The notes beneath the pieces were generated by a model. The model ran no database searches. It saw only the letters and a program-made list of their open reading frames with translations, and was not told where the DNA came from. From Actinomycetales bacterium (GTDB lineage Bacteria; Actinomycetota; Actinomycetes; Mycobacteriales; Micromonosporaceae), in contig PKFB01000015.1 of assembly GCA_002919305.1 (NCBI GenBank), positions 64,793-128,792 of the forward strand: DNA of 64,000 bases, in the 5' to 3' direction. Shown here piece after piece: positions 45,430-56,834 of this stretch (position 1 is its first letter; every line of letters begins with the position of its first letter). The position numbers and the translations under genes are program-made.

Positions 45430-46690
45430 TCATGGAATCCTCTTCGGGGGTCACCGTTCGCAGATCCAACAGGCACTGTCCCCCGTGGACCCGCCCCAGC
45501 ACCGCGGGGTCGGCGATGCGTAGCGGGCGGGCGTACCGCTCGGAGAGGGCGACCGCCGCGCTGTCCAGTGGTACGCCCGGGGCACCGCCCCCGCCGATCA
45601 TCGCCTGACTGGCGACCGCCTCCGCCGCGATCCCCGCCTGTCGGAGCAGGGTCGCGATCCGTTCGGCCCGTGACCGCAGTGAGGCGACGTCAACATCCAA
45701 CGCCTGACCGACCGGTGGCCGCGGCCCTGACACGGTGGCTTCCAGGGCGGCCAGCGTGAGCTTGTCGACCCGGAACGCACGCGCCAGGGGGTGCCGGCGG
45801 AGCTTCTCGACCAACGCCGCCCGTCCAAAGATAAGTCCGGCCTGCGGCCCTCCCAACAGCTTGTCGCCGCTCGCGGTCACCAACGCCGCACCGTCCCGCA
45901 GGGCGCTGGTCACGTCCGGCTCGTTGGGGAGCGTCGGCTCACGCCGCAGCAATCCTGACCCGATGTCATAGACCACTGGTGGCCCCAGTGTGGCCAGCGC
46001 CGCGACTGGAACCGACGAGGTGAATCCGGTCTGCAGGAAGTTGGAGGGGTGAAGTTTGAGGATCAGCGCGGTGTCCGGCCCGATCGCCGCGGCGTAATCC
46101 TCCTGACGCGTCCGGTTGGTCGTCCCCACTTCGCGCAGCCGCGCGCCCGCCGCCGTCAACAGCTCAGGGATCCGGAAGCCATCGCCGATCTCGATGAACT
46201 CGCCCCGACTGATCAGGATCTCGCGCCCGGCCGCCAAAGCCATCACCACCAGCGCCAGCGCCGCCGCGTTGTTGTTGACCACATGCACCGCCTCGGCACG
46301 GGGCACCGCCGCACGGAGAGCGGCGAGGGCGGCGGCGCCGCGGCGGGCACGCTTGCCGGTAGCGAGATCCAACTCCACATCGGTGTATCCCGCGGCGCGG
46401 AGTATCGCCTCCCGCGCCGCCGGAGACAGCGGGGCCCGGCCCAGATTCGTGTGCACCACCACACCGGTGGCGTTGATCACGGGGCGCAGGCGGGTGGGCG
46501 CAGGCGGCAGCATCGACACCACCGTCTCCACCGTCTCCCGGGGTGCCAGCTCGCCGCGCCGCACCCGCTGCAGTACCTCGTTCACCAGGGACTTCACGAA
46601 CGGACGTCCAAGCCGGTCGACGGCCGCGCGTAACGCGGGATCACTCAGGACCGTGTCCACCGAGGGCGTCTGCCTCCGCGGATCATCCAT
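45386..46690 (-). CDS. selA: L-seryl-tRNA(Sec) selenium transferase
   Basis: This 434-residue PLP enzyme converts Ser-tRNA(Sec) to Sec-tRNA(Sec) using selenophosphate. The N-terminal tRNA-binding domain (1-70) is followed by INATGVVVHTNLGRAPLS, a GEFIEIGDGFRIPE loop, and PLP-Lys277 in TASGDKLLGGPQ. It is divergent from selD, 253 bases away. Its presence implies selenoproteins in this genome. selB and tRNA-Sec are not in the window. Confidence 0.96.
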   Translation of the reverse strand: MDDPRRQTPSVDTVLSDPALRAAVDRLGRPFVKSLVNEVLQRVRRGELAPRETVETVVSMLPPAPTRLRPVINATGVVVHTNLGRAPLSPAAREAILRAAGYTDVELDLATGKRARRGAAALAALRAAVPRAEAVHVVNNNAAALALVVMALAAGREILISRGEFIEIGDGFRIPELLTAAGARLREVGTTNRTRQEDYAAAIGPDTALILKLHPSNFLQTGFTSSVPVAALATLGPPVVYDIGSGLLRREPTLPNEPDVTSALRDGAALVTASGDKLLGGPQAGLIFGRAALVEKLRRHPLARAFRVDKLTLAALEATVSGPRPPVGQALDVDVASLRSRAERIATLLRQAGIAAEAVASQAMIGGGGAPGVPLDSAAVALSERYARPLRIADPAVLGRVHGGQCLLDLRTVTPEEDSMIIDAVRAVHAQLNG

Positions 46691-46730
46691 GGGCCGCCTC
46701 CGGGTGATGACGGTGAGGACGGCGAGGTGA

Positions 46731-46744
46731 TGACACCGGTGTCA
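46731..46744. promoter_or_regulatory. Perfect 14-bp palindrome between selA and selD
   Basis: TGACACCGGTGTCA lies 41 bases upstream of the selA ATG in the divergent selA-selD spacer. It has the form of a dimer binding site and may control either gene; the binding protein is unknown. Confidence 0.5.
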
Positions 46745-46943
46745 CGACCACCGGCTCAGGGTATGTCAGACCCCGCGTCCGGATTCGCCTTCCCCGTGAT
46801 CTGCGGCTGACTTCGTGTCGCGCCGGTCATCCCGTCCCTGTTGTCCTCCCTGCGTCGGGAATCCCAGAAGTCACAAACCCAAACCGTGAGCGGTTACCAC
46901 GTAGGCTGGAATGGACGCGCTGGCATGAAGATGGGCAAAGCTC

Positions 46944-47945
46944 ATGACTGAGATCGCGGAGACGATACGACTCACCCAGTACGGTCGAGGTGGCGGCTGC
47001 GCCTGCAAGATCCCACCGGGTGAATTGGAGAGCATGGTGGCGGATCTGGGCGTCACGCCCAACGCGACGGCTCCATTGCTGGTCGGCCTGGACAACGGCG
47101 ATGACGCGGCCGTGGTCGGGCTCGCCGACGGCACCGGTGTGGTGTCCACCGTGGACTTCTTCACTCCAGTGGTGGACGACCCTTACGACTGGGGACGGAT
47201 CGCGGCCTGCAACGCGTTGTCGGACGTGTACGCGATGGGTGGGGTCCCGATCTTGGCGCTCAACCTGCTGTGCTGGCCGCGGGATCGGCTCCCGATGGAG
47301 GTGGCGCGTCAGGTGCTCCAGGGTGGGCGGGACATCGCCGCCGCGGCCGGGGTCCATGTCGCCGGCGGCCACAGTGTGGACGACGCCGAGCCGAAGTACG
47401 GCATGGCGGTCACTGGTGTGGTCGACCCGCAACGGGCCTTCCGGCTGGACGCCGGTGAGCCGGGAATGCCCTTGTCCCTGACGAAACCTTTGGGGATCGG
47501 CGTCCTCAACACACGACACAAGGCGACAGGCGAGGTGTTCCCGCAGGCGATCACGGCGATGACCACCCTCAACCGGGACGCCTCCGTGGCGGCCCGCGAG
47601 GCGGGGGTCCGCTGCGCCACCGATGTGACCGGCTTCGGTCTGCTGGGGCACCTGAACAAGCTGGCCCGCGCCAGTGGCGTCACGGCGGTTGTCCATGCGG
47701 ACGCGGTGCCCTACCTGGAGGGTGCCCGCCAGGCGGTGGCGGAAGGCTTCGTCAGCGGAGGTACCCGCCGCAATCTGGCGTGGGTGGAGCCGGTGACCGA
47801 CTTTGGGAATCTGCCCGAGTCGGAACGACTCCTGCTCGCCGACGCCCAGACATCCGGTGGCCTGTTGATCGCCGGTGAGATCCCCGGCGGGGTCGTCATT
47901 GGTGAGCTGCGTCCTTCGGGGAGTAGTCGAATCGTGGTGCGCTGA
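46944..47945 (+). CDS. selD: Selenide, water dikinase
   Basis: This 333-residue enzyme makes selenophosphate from selenide and ATP for SelA. The N-terminal catalytic loop GGGCACKIPP holds Cys19, Cys21 and Lys22, corresponding to Cys17/Cys19/Lys20 of the E. coli enzyme, so this SelD is the Cys form and not itself a selenoprotein. Further motifs are DDAAV, STVDFFTP and CATDVTGFGLLGHL. Its end overlaps the TetR gene by 50 bases tail to tail. Confidence 0.96.
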   Translation: MTEIAETIRLTQYGRGGGCACKIPPGELESMVADLGVTPNATAPLLVGLDNGDDAAVVGLADGTGVVSTVDFFTPVVDDPYDWGRIAACNALSDVYAMGGVPILALNLLCWPRDRLPMEVARQVLQGGRDIAAAAGVHVAGGHSVDDAEPKYGMAVTGVVDPQRAFRLDAGEPGMPLSLTKPLGIGVLNTRHKATGEVFPQAITAMTTLNRDASVAAREAGVRCATDVTGFGLLGHLNKLARASGVTAVVHADAVPYLEGARQAVAEGFVSGGTRRNLAWVEPVTDFGNLPESERLLLADAQTSGGLLIAGEIPGGVVIGELRPSGSSRIVVR

Positions 47946-48690
47946 CCTCACCGGATTCCGCAGGCGCTGTCTCCTCCTCGACGCTCCCCTTCTGCACGAT
48001 CGGGGGCGGGGTCCGCAGCACCGCGTCCAACAACGCCTGCAGCCCCCAGGAAAACACCATGTCGGCCGCTTCTTGCTGGTCGTATCCGTGGGTGAAGGCG
48101 GACATCATCCACGTCACGGCCGGGTAGCGGTCGGGGTCGAACTTGGCGAGCGCGGCCTCGGGGGTCGTCGGGATGTAATCCGGGCCGTTCTCCTGCAGCC
48201 GTCGCCCCATGTAAGTGAGTACCAGGGTGCCGGTGAGGTACGCGTTGATCGCGGACACGATGAACGCCGCCTCCTCCGCGGTGCAGCCGTCGACGCGCAG
48301 CGAATCCGCGATGCGTTCGCTGATCCGCAGCACGGATGGGGAGAGCCAGTTGTGTGTTCCGAGCGCGGGGATCAGGTTCGGATGGCGGAGCAGCACTCGG
48401 TACATCGACTCTGCGATTGAGGTGATGACCCGTCGGGGGGGTGCCCCTTCAGGGCCGGTGTCCTCGATCTCGACCTCGTCGAGCACCATGTCAATAACGT
48501 CTTGAATCACCGCCGCCTTGTCAGGGACGTGGTGATACAGCGACATCGCCTGCACCCCGCAGGCGCGACCGAGCCGGCGCATGCTCAGCGCTTCCACGCC
48601 CTCAGCGTCAATGATCTTCAGGGCCGCCGTCAGTACCTGCTCCCGGGTGATCCGGGGAGTGCGTGACGAATGTGACATCGATGTGTTCAC
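47896..48690 (-). CDS. TetR family regulator of the adjacent ABC exporter
   Basis: This 264-residue repressor has the N-terminal helix-turn-helix (TREQVLTAALKIIDAEG, LSMRRLGRACGVQAMSLYHHV) and a TetR_C ligand-binding domain. GTG 48690 follows GAGG. It is divergent from the exporter genes, and two copies of a palindrome in the spacer are ideal binding sites. The ligand and the drug handled are unknown. Confidence 0.92.
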   Translation of the reverse strand: MNTSMSHSSRTPRITREQVLTAALKIIDAEGVEALSMRRLGRACGVQAMSLYHHVPDKAAVIQDVIDMVLDEVEIEDTGPEGAPPRRVITSIAESMYRVLLRHPNLIPALGTHNWLSPSVLRISERIADSLRVDGCTAEEAAFIVSAINAYLTGTLVLTYMGRRLQENGPDYIPTTPEAALAKFDPDRYPAVTWMMSAFTHGYDQQEAADMVFSWGLQALLDAVLRTPPPIVQKGSVEEETAPAESGEVSAPRFDYSPKDAAHQ

Positions 48691-48705
48691 GACACCTCAA
48701 TCGAC

Positions 48706-48751
48706 TTGACCTAGCCTTACGGTGTAAGGTTAGCTCACCTTACAGCGTAAG
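48706..48751 (+). promoter_or_regulatory. Exporter promoter with duplicated TetR operator
   Basis: TTGACC (48706-48711) and GTTAGC (48729-48734) are 17 bases apart and read toward the ABC genes. Two palindromes CTTACnnnGTAAG occupy 48716-48728, inside the spacer, and 48739-48751, just after the -10. Their centres are 23 bases apart, so two dimers would occlude the promoter. Confidence 0.7.
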
Positions 48752-48864
48752 AGCGACGGCGCTGTCATACCCGTCTGCCATCGTTCGTACGCCCCTCCCT
48801 CACCTACCTCTTCATAGATACGCCCCGCTACTAACAAGATTCAAAAAAGACGACGGGGGACCTT

Positions 48865-49845
48865 ATGACAGACACCATCGTCGCCCGCGGTCTGGTGAAG
48901 GCCTACGGCGATGTACGAGCACTGGACGGGCTCGACCTCACCGTCCCCGAAGGCACCGTACTCGGCCTACTGGGCCCTAACGGAGCGGGCAAGACCACCA
49001 CGGTGCGTATCCTCACCACCTTGCTGCGCCCCGACGCCGGCAGCTGCACGGTCGCCGGGGTGGACGTCCTGCGTGACCCGCAACGGGTACGCCAACTGAT
49101 CGGCCTGTCCGGCCAGTACGCCGCGGTCGACGAACATCTCACGGGCTTTGAGAACCTGGAGATGATCGGCCGCCTCTACCACCTCGGTCGGCGCCGTGCC
49201 CGGGAACGGGCTCGGGAGCTGCTGGAACGCTTCAACCTCTCCGACGCCGCCGACCGCCCCGCCAAGACCTACTCCGGTGGTATGCGACGCCGCCTGGACT
49301 TGGCTGGCGCGTTGGTGGCGCAGCCCAAGGTGCTTTTCCTGGATGAGCCCACCACCGGTCTGGACCCCCGTAGCCGCTTGGCGATGTGGGAGGTCATCAC
49401 CGAACTGGTCCGGGAAGGCACGACGCTGCTGCTGACCACCCAGTACCTGGAGGAGGCCGACCAACTCGCCCACGACATCGTGGTCATCGACCACGGTCGC
49501 GCCATCGCCCACGGCACGCCCGACGAGCTCAAACGCCAAATCGGCGGGGAACGGCTGGAGCTGACCGTCGGCGCCCAGGAGGAGATCACCACGGTCACCG
49601 CGATCTTGGAGGCGATCGGAACCGACCGCCCCACCGTCGACGAGGAGACGCTGCGCGTCACCGTGCCCGTCACCAACGGCCCGACGGCGCTGATCGAAGC
49701 CGTTCGCAAACTCGACGGCGCCGGGATCGCACCGACCGACATCGGGATTCGACGCCCCACCCTCGACGACGTCTTCCTCCAGCTCACCGGTCACCAGGCC
49801 GAGGACCACAGCACCGCGCCGCAACGGGAAGGAGCCCGGGCATGA
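48865..49845 (+). CDS. ABC exporter ATP-binding protein, DrrA type
   Basis: This 326-residue ATPase of a drug/lipid exporter starts at ATG 48865. Walker A is GPNGAGKT, signature YSGGMRRR, Walker B VLFLDEP, and the C-terminal DUF4162-like extension typical of DrrA (about 225-315) is present. ATG follows GGGGGA. The next gene overlaps as ATGA. Confidence 0.94.
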   Translation: MTDTIVARGLVKAYGDVRALDGLDLTVPEGTVLGLLGPNGAGKTTTVRILTTLLRPDAGSCTVAGVDVLRDPQRVRQLIGLSGQYAAVDEHLTGFENLEMIGRLYHLGRRRARERARELLERFNLSDAADRPAKTYSGGMRRRLDLAGALVAQPKVLFLDEPTTGLDPRSRLAMWEVITELVREGTTLLLTTQYLEEADQLAHDIVVIDHGRAIAHGTPDELKRQIGGERLELTVGAQEEITTVTAILEAIGTDRPTVDEETLRVTVPVTNGPTALIEAVRKLDGAGIAPTDIGIRRPTLDDVFLQLTGHQAEDHSTAPQREGARA

Positions 49846-50648
49846 GCATGTCGCCCCTGACCGCGATCAGCGATGGCTTCGTCGTCGCCAAACGCAACCT
49901 GATCAAGATCAAACGCATTCCGGACCTGATCATCTTCACCCTGGTGCAGCCGATCATGTTCGTGCTGCTGTTCGCGTACGTCTTCGGCGGCGCGATCAAC
50001 GTGCCGGGGGTGAACTACCGCGAATACCTGATGGCCGGCATCTTCGTGCAGACCGTGGCGTTCGGTTCCGGCCTCACCGCCATCGGTCTGGCCGAGGACA
50101 TGCAAAAGGGCATCATCGACCGGTTCCGTTCCCTGCCGATGTCCCGGGCGGCCGTCCTGCTGGGACGCACCAGCAGCGACCTGGTGAACAACGCGCTGGT
50201 CGTACTGGTCATGACGCTGTGTGGTCTGCTGGTGGGGTGGCGGATCCGTGACGGCTTCGTCGAGGCGGTGGCGGGTTTTGCTCTGCTGCTGTTCTTCGCG
50301 TACGCCATGAGCTGGATCGCCGCCACCATCGGTCTGTCGGTCCGCAGCGTCGAGGTCGCGCAGAGCGCCGGCTTGATCTGGTTGTTCCCGCTCACGTTCC
50401 TGTCCAACGCCTTCATCTCCACCGACACCCTGCCGGGCTGGCTGCAGCCGATCGCGGACTGGAACCCGGTCAGCTCGGTGATTCTGGCGGTGCGGGACCT
50501 GTTCGGTAACGCGCCGGCGGGCGCGGGGCGGGGCAGTGGTTTCCCGGCTGAGCACCCGATCCTGCTCGCGGTGCTGTGGTCGGTGGCGATCCTGGTGATC
50601 TTTATGCCGCTGGCGGTCAACCGCTACCGGCGCGCCGCCGCCCGCTGA
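49842..50648 (+). CDS. ABC exporter permease, DrrB type
   Basis: This 268-residue ABC-2 permease has about six membrane segments and the motifs YREYLMAGIFVQT and ILAVRDLFGN near the C-terminus. Start ATG 49842 overlaps the ATPase stop; the long open frame upstream is antisense-like shadow. With DrrA and the TetR protein it forms a regulated exporter for an unknown amphipathic compound. Confidence 0.93.
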   Translation: MSMSPLTAISDGFVVAKRNLIKIKRIPDLIIFTLVQPIMFVLLFAYVFGGAINVPGVNYREYLMAGIFVQTVAFGSGLTAIGLAEDMQKGIIDRFRSLPMSRAAVLLGRTSSDLVNNALVVLVMTLCGLLVGWRIRDGFVEAVAGFALLLFFAYAMSWIAATIGLSVRSVEVAQSAGLIWLFPLTFLSNAFISTDTLPGWLQPIADWNPVSSVILAVRDLFGNAPAGAGRGSGFPAEHPILLAVLWSVAILVIFMPLAVNRYRRAAAR

Positions 50649-50667
50649 GTCGGTTCCATGACGGTCA

Positions 50668-50733
50668 GCGCCGCCCGCCCCACGTCAAAGACGAGCGTTC
50701 GAGGGACGTGGTTCGTCTCAGCGCGGGCGGCGC
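50668..50733. terminator. Long two-part hairpin after the exporter operon
   Basis: GCGCCGCCCGC (50668-50678) pairs with GCGGGCGGCGC (50723-50733). Inside it CCACGTC (50680-50686) pairs with GACGTGG (50705-50711). It sits between the convergent exporter and DUF2550 genes and may terminate either transcript. Confidence 0.75.
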
Positions 50734-50769
50734 GCTTCTCACGCAAAGAACGTACGGCCGTGATTGATC

Positions 50770-51213
50770 TCAGGCGCTGATACGGCGAGAGGCCGCCCCC
50801 GGAGGGGCGGCCTCAAGCCACGATAGAAAACCGGTGAGAGCGGATTCGTTCAACGCGATCTCTATTACGCCCTCACCCGTCATACAGCGCAAGATCACTG
50901 ACCCGGACGGCAAGGCAAGCAGCTCTATGTCTCGGGGCGCCCGACGTGACTGGACCTCCAGGTCACGTCGGGACAGAACGCGGCGGGGCCGGAAGGCGGC
51001 GCTGAACATCCGGTACCACCGCAGGTCATCGCCTTTGAAACGCGCCAGCCCGGGTGCCCAACCTCGACCGTCGTAGCGTTGGGACAGCCGGACGCTCATC
51101 TCGATGGTGCCCCCACCCCACGAGATAAGCAGGCGCCGTACAAAGAGAAACACCAGTACGCCGCACAACGCGACGCCGACTATCCCCATGATCTGAAGGA
51201 CATCGAGCATCAT
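50770..51213 (-). CDS. DUF2550 membrane protein
   Basis: This 147-residue protein has one N-terminal membrane helix (about 6-30) and a cytoplasmic beta-rich domain with WYRMFSAAFRPRRVLSRRDLEV, the DUF2550 core. It corresponds to Rv1312, which also follows atpC. The function is unknown; conservation beside the ATP synthase suggests a link to it or shared regulation. A perfect hairpin (50789-50814) lies within its C-terminal codons. Confidence 0.88.
   Translation of the reverse strand: MMLDVLQIMGIVGVALCGVLVFLFVRRLLISWGGGTIEMSVRLSQRYDGRGWAPGLARFKGDDLRWYRMFSAAFRPRRVLSRRDLEVQSRRAPRDIELLALPSGSVILRCMTGEGVIEIALNESALTGFLSWLEAAPPGAASRRISA
50789..50814. terminator. Perfect 11-bp hairpin inside the DUF2550 C-terminus
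   Basis: GAGGCCGCCCC and GGGGCGGCCTC pair around CGGA. It is coding sequence for the last residues of the DUF2550 protein and may also stop transcripts arriving from either side. Confidence 0.5.
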
Positions 51214-51277
51214 TCAGAACCTGCCCTGCCTGCTGGTGGGAGCGCGTCTTCCCAGTTGGGCCGTGGAAAAGGTTCAC

Positions 51278-51301
51278 GCGGCTTCATCCGAATGAAGCCG
51301 C
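51278..51301 (-). terminator. Hairpin terminator after atpC
   Basis: GCGGCTTCAT and ATGAAGCCGC pair perfectly around a CCGA loop, between the atpC stop and the DUF2550 start. It probably ends the ATP synthase transcript or attenuates into DUF2550. Confidence 0.75.
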
Positions 51302-51325
51302 CTCATCGGCGTCGCGCCTGATGCG

Positions 51326-51622
51326 TCACCGACCGGTGGCCGAAGCCACGGATGCCCCCACCGGCTCACAGGACTCCGCCAGCACTGTGACACCGGCACC
51401 CGTGACCGACAAGAAACCACCGTTGACGACGTACTTCAGCTCACCGCCGCCCACCTGCTTGATGCGTACTTCTCCAGGGTCGGCGAGCTGTCCCAGGAGA
51501 GGCGCGTGCCCCGGCAGCACACCGAGCTCACCCTCGGTCGTGCGGGCGATGACCATCGCAGCCTCACCGGCCCAGACCTTCTCCTCGACCGCGACGAGCT
51601 CGACGTACAACTGGTTGGCCAC
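51326..51622 (-). CDS. atpC: ATP synthase epsilon subunit, shortened
   Basis: This 98-residue protein is the beta-sandwich of the epsilon subunit: LYVELVAVEEKVWAGEA, ARTTEGELGVLPGHAPLL and VNGGFLSVTGAGVTVLAES. It then ends after a short tail, lacking the C-terminal two-helix domain that inhibits ATP hydrolysis in standard epsilon (120-135 aa). No lost domain is seen in other frames. GTG 51622 follows GGAG; a spacer of 220 bases separates it from atpD. Confidence 0.9.
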   Translation of the reverse strand: MANQLYVELVAVEEKVWAGEAAMVIARTTEGELGVLPGHAPLLGQLADPGEVRIKQVGGGELKYVVNGGFLSVTGAGVTVLAESCEPVGASVASATGR

Positions 51623-51791
51623 CTGACACTCCAGTGGGTGAAGGACGCGGGGGTACGGATTGATCGCCAGTGTAGTGCACCCTCCCTGACCTTTACGGGG
51701 CGTGGTGGTCGCGCCGTCAAGGCGGGAGAAACGCGCCGGGGCCGGCACTCCTGGTAGAGCACCGACCCCGCACGCTGACACCGGCTACCGA

Positions 51792-51826
51792 CCTCATCCA
51801 CCCCGCCGCGTCCGGGACGGATGAGG
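51792..51826 (-). promoter_or_regulatory. Hairpin in the atpD-atpC spacer
   Basis: CCTCATCC (51792-51799) pairs with GGATGAGG (51819-51826) around a 19-base GC-rich loop. It is the only strong structure in the 220-base gap and may stabilise mRNA or reduce atpC expression. Confidence 0.5.
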
Positions 51827-51842
51827 TTACTCACAGTGACGC

Positions 51843-54222
<2,380 letters not shown>

Positions 54223-54254
54223 AGGTCCCTACCTAACTGGTGAGTGTCCGGACG

Positions 54255-55916
54255 CTACTTGCGGACGTTGGCGTCCGGCTCCTGGGGGACGTACCGCGCG
54301 ACGGTCTCCTGTCCTTCCCGACCGGCCTCCATCGGCTCAGCCGGAGGCTCATTGACCTGCGTGGGTCCCGCTTCGACCTGGAACACGTCCTTCTTGAAGT
54401 GGTTGATCGCCTCGGTCAGCGCAGCCACCCCGTCGTCGGTGAGCTCCCCGGAGGTCGCGATGTCGTTGAGCACTCCGGCGTGCGAGTGCCGCAGGTACTC
54501 CAGGAACTCACGCTCGAAGCGCCGGATCTCGCTGACCGGGATGTCGTCGAGCTGGCCGCTGGTACCGGCCCAGATGGAGACCACCTGCTCCTCAACCGGG
54601 TAGGGCGTGTACTGCCCCTGCTTGAGCAGCTCCACCAGACGGGCACCCCGCTCCAGCTGAGCCCGGGACGCCTTGTCCAGGTCGGAAGCGAAGGCCGCGA
54701 ACGCCTCCAGGTCGCGGTACTGGGCCAGGTCCACCCGGAGCCGACCCGACACCCGCTTCATCGCCTTGATCTGCGCGTCACCACCGACCCGGGACACCGA
54801 CTGACCGACGTTGATAGCCGGCCGCACACCCTGGTTGAACAGGTCGGTCTCCAGGAAGATCTGCCCGTCGGTGATGGAGATGACGTTGGTGGGGATGTAG
54901 GCGGAGATGTCGTTGGCCTTGGTCTCGATGATCGGCAGACCGGTCATCGAGCCGGCACCCATCTCGTCGGAGAGCTTGGCGCACCGCTCCAGCAGCCGGG
55001 AGTGCAGGTAGAACACGTCACCGGGGTACGCCTCACGGCCCGGAGGACGACGCAGCAGCAGCGAGATCGCACGGTACGCCTCGGCCTGCTTGGACAGGTC
55101 GTCGAACACGATCAGAACGTGCTTGCCGGAGTACATCCAGTGCTGGCCGATGGCGGAACCAGCATAGGGAGCGATGTACTTGTACCCGGCCGGGTCAGAG
55201 GCGGAGGACGCCACGATCGTGGTGTACTCCATCGCGCCGGCCTCCTCCAGCGTCTGCTGGACGGCGCGGATCGTGGAGCCCTTCTGACCGATCGCCACGT
55301 AGATGCAGCGCACCTGCTTGGCGGGGTCGCCGGACTCCCAGTTGGCGCGCTGGTTGATGATCGTGTCGATAGCGATCGTGGTCTTACCGGTCTTACGGTC
55401 ACCGATGATCAACTGCCGCTGACCCCGACCGATGGGGGTCATGGAGTCGATGGCCTTGATACCGGTCTGCAACGGCTCGTGCACCGGCTTGCGCTGCACC
55501 ACGCTGGGCGCCTGCAGCTCCAGCTCCCGGTAGGTCTCGGCCTTGATCTCCCCCAGCCCGTCGATCGGACGTCCCAGCGGGTCGACCACGCGTCCGAGGA
55601 AGGCGTCGCCCACCGGGACCGACAGCACCCGACCGGTGCGCCGGACTCGCTGGCCTTCTTCGATGCCCTCGAAGTTGCCCAGCACCACGACACCGATCTC
55701 GCGGACGTCGAGGTTCAGCGCGATGCCGAGCGTGCCGTCGGCGAACTCCAGCAGCTCGTTAGCCATGGTCGAGGGCAGGCCCTCGACGTGGGCGATGCCG
55801 TCACTGGCGTCAATGACGACCCCTACCTCCTCGCGGGAGACCTCCGGCGCGTAGGAGGAGACGTAGCGGTCGAGAGCACTCCGGATCTCCTCCGAGGAGA
55901 TGGTCAGCTCGGCCAT
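54255..55916 (-). CDS. atpA: ATP synthase alpha subunit
   Basis: This 553-residue non-catalytic F1 subunit has P-loop [14 protein letters not shown] and the conserved [16 protein letters not shown]-terminal region. The C-terminal tail of about 35 extra residues is typical of actinobacterial alpha, where it can block ATP hydrolysis. That is relevant because epsilon is shortened here. Confidence 0.97.
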   Translation of the reverse strand: MAELTISSEEIRSALDRYVSSYAPEVSREEVGVVIDASDGIAHVEGLPSTMANELLEFADGTLGIALNLDVREIGVVVLGNFEGIEEGQRVRRTGRVLSVPVGDAFLGRVVDPLGRPIDGLGEIKAETYRELELQAPSVVQRKPVHEPLQTGIKAIDSMTPIGRGQRQLIIGDRKTGKTTIAIDTIINQRANWESGDPAKQVRCIYVAIGQKGSTIRAVQQTLEEAGAMEYTTIVASSASDPAGYKYIAPYAGSAIGQHWMYSGKHVLIVFDDLSKQAEAYRAISLLLRRPPGREAYPGDVFYLHSRLLERCAKLSDEMGAGSMTGLPIIETKANDISAYIPTNVISITDGQIFLETDLFNQGVRPAINVGQSVSRVGGDAQIKAMKRVSGRLRVDLAQYRDLEAFAAFASDLDKASRAQLERGARLVELLKQGQYTPYPVEEQVVSIWAGTSGQLDDIPVSEIRRFEREFLEYLRHSHAGVLNDIATSGELTDDGVAALTEAINHFKKDVFQVEAGPTQVNEPPAEPMEAGREGQETVARYVPQEPDANVRK

Positions 55917-55979
55917 CGTCTTCAGTCCTCGTCCCTTGCTCGTTTATCGAAATATCCGAATATCGTATCCGGCCGGCCC

Positions 55980-56834
55980 TCAGGACCTGCCCGTCAGCGC
56001 GTTCCGGGCCTGAGACAGCCGATGCAGCACCGTTCCGTCGTACAGATCGTGCCCGACCTGCACCGACAGCCCGCCCAACACTCGAGGATCGATCGTGACC
56101 TGGACAGAGACCTGTCGACCATAGATGCGTCGCAGGCTCTCAGCCAGCTGTTGCTCCTCCTCGGGGGAGAGAGGCGCCGCGGCCGTCACATAGGCGACCT
56201 GACGGTCCCGACGGGCCGCCGCCAGCTCCACCAGGCGGGCCAATGAAGTATCGAAGTTCCGTCCACCCAAACCGTGCAGCGCCACAATGACCAGCTCCAC
56301 GGTCGCCGGCCGCGCCTTGCCCTCCAGCAACTCGCGTACCAGCTGTGCCCGCTGGGTGGCCGATACCGAAGCATCGCGCAGCGCCGCGGCCAACTCCGGC
56401 TGACCGGCGACCAGCCGCCCGAACCGGAACAGCTGGTCCTCCACGTCGGCCAGGTCTCCGCCCCGCTCAGCGCTGGCCAGCAACGCTTCGACACCGAGCA
56501 ACTCAGTGGCATCGAGCAGGTCCGTCGGTGATGACCAGTGGCCCTCAACCAGCGCTTGGAGCAAGTCCACCGCGGGCTCGGAGACCTTGCCGGTCAGCAG
56601 GTTCCGCACCAGCTCCTGCCGCTGCGCCGCTTCCCGGCTCGAGTCGGCCAGCGCACGCCGCAACCGCAGCTCGCGTTCCAGCAGCCGCGCCACCGCCAGC
56701 AGCTCATCGCCCACCTGGGCGATCTGGGACACCTCGGCTGTGGCGGCGTAGGCGTCCAGACGCTGAATGGCCGCGGCGAGCGCTTCGCGGCTACCTGCAC
56801 GCAGCGTGTCGATGTGCGGAGTCCTGGCCGACAT
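55980..56834 (-). CDS. atpH: ATP synthase delta subunit
   Basis: This 284-residue peripheral stalk subunit is longer than the 177 aa of E. coli, as is usual in actinobacteria. The conserved C-terminal part RQVAYVTAAAPLSPEEEQQL and DPRVLGGLSVQVG is present. ATG 56834 shares a base with the atpF stop (TGATG). Confidence 0.95.
   Translation of the reverse strand: MSARTPHIDTLRAGSREALAAAIQRLDAYAATAEVSQIAQVGDELLAVARLLERELRLRRALADSSREAAQRQELVRNLLTGKVSEPAVDLLQALVEGHWSSPTDLLDATELLGVEALLASAERGGDLADVEDQLFRFGRLVAGQPELAAALRDASVSATQRAQLVRELLEGKARPATVELVIVALHGLGGRNFDTSLARLVELAAARRDRQVAYVTAAAPLSPEEEQQLAESLRRIYGRQVSVQVTIDPRVLGGLSVQVGHDLYDGTVLHRLSQARNALTGRS

Noticed and set aside
46691..46943. Possible tRNA-Sec gene in the selA-selD spacer
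   Set aside because: No cloverleaf, TPsiC-arm sequence or acceptor-stem pairing could be found on either strand.
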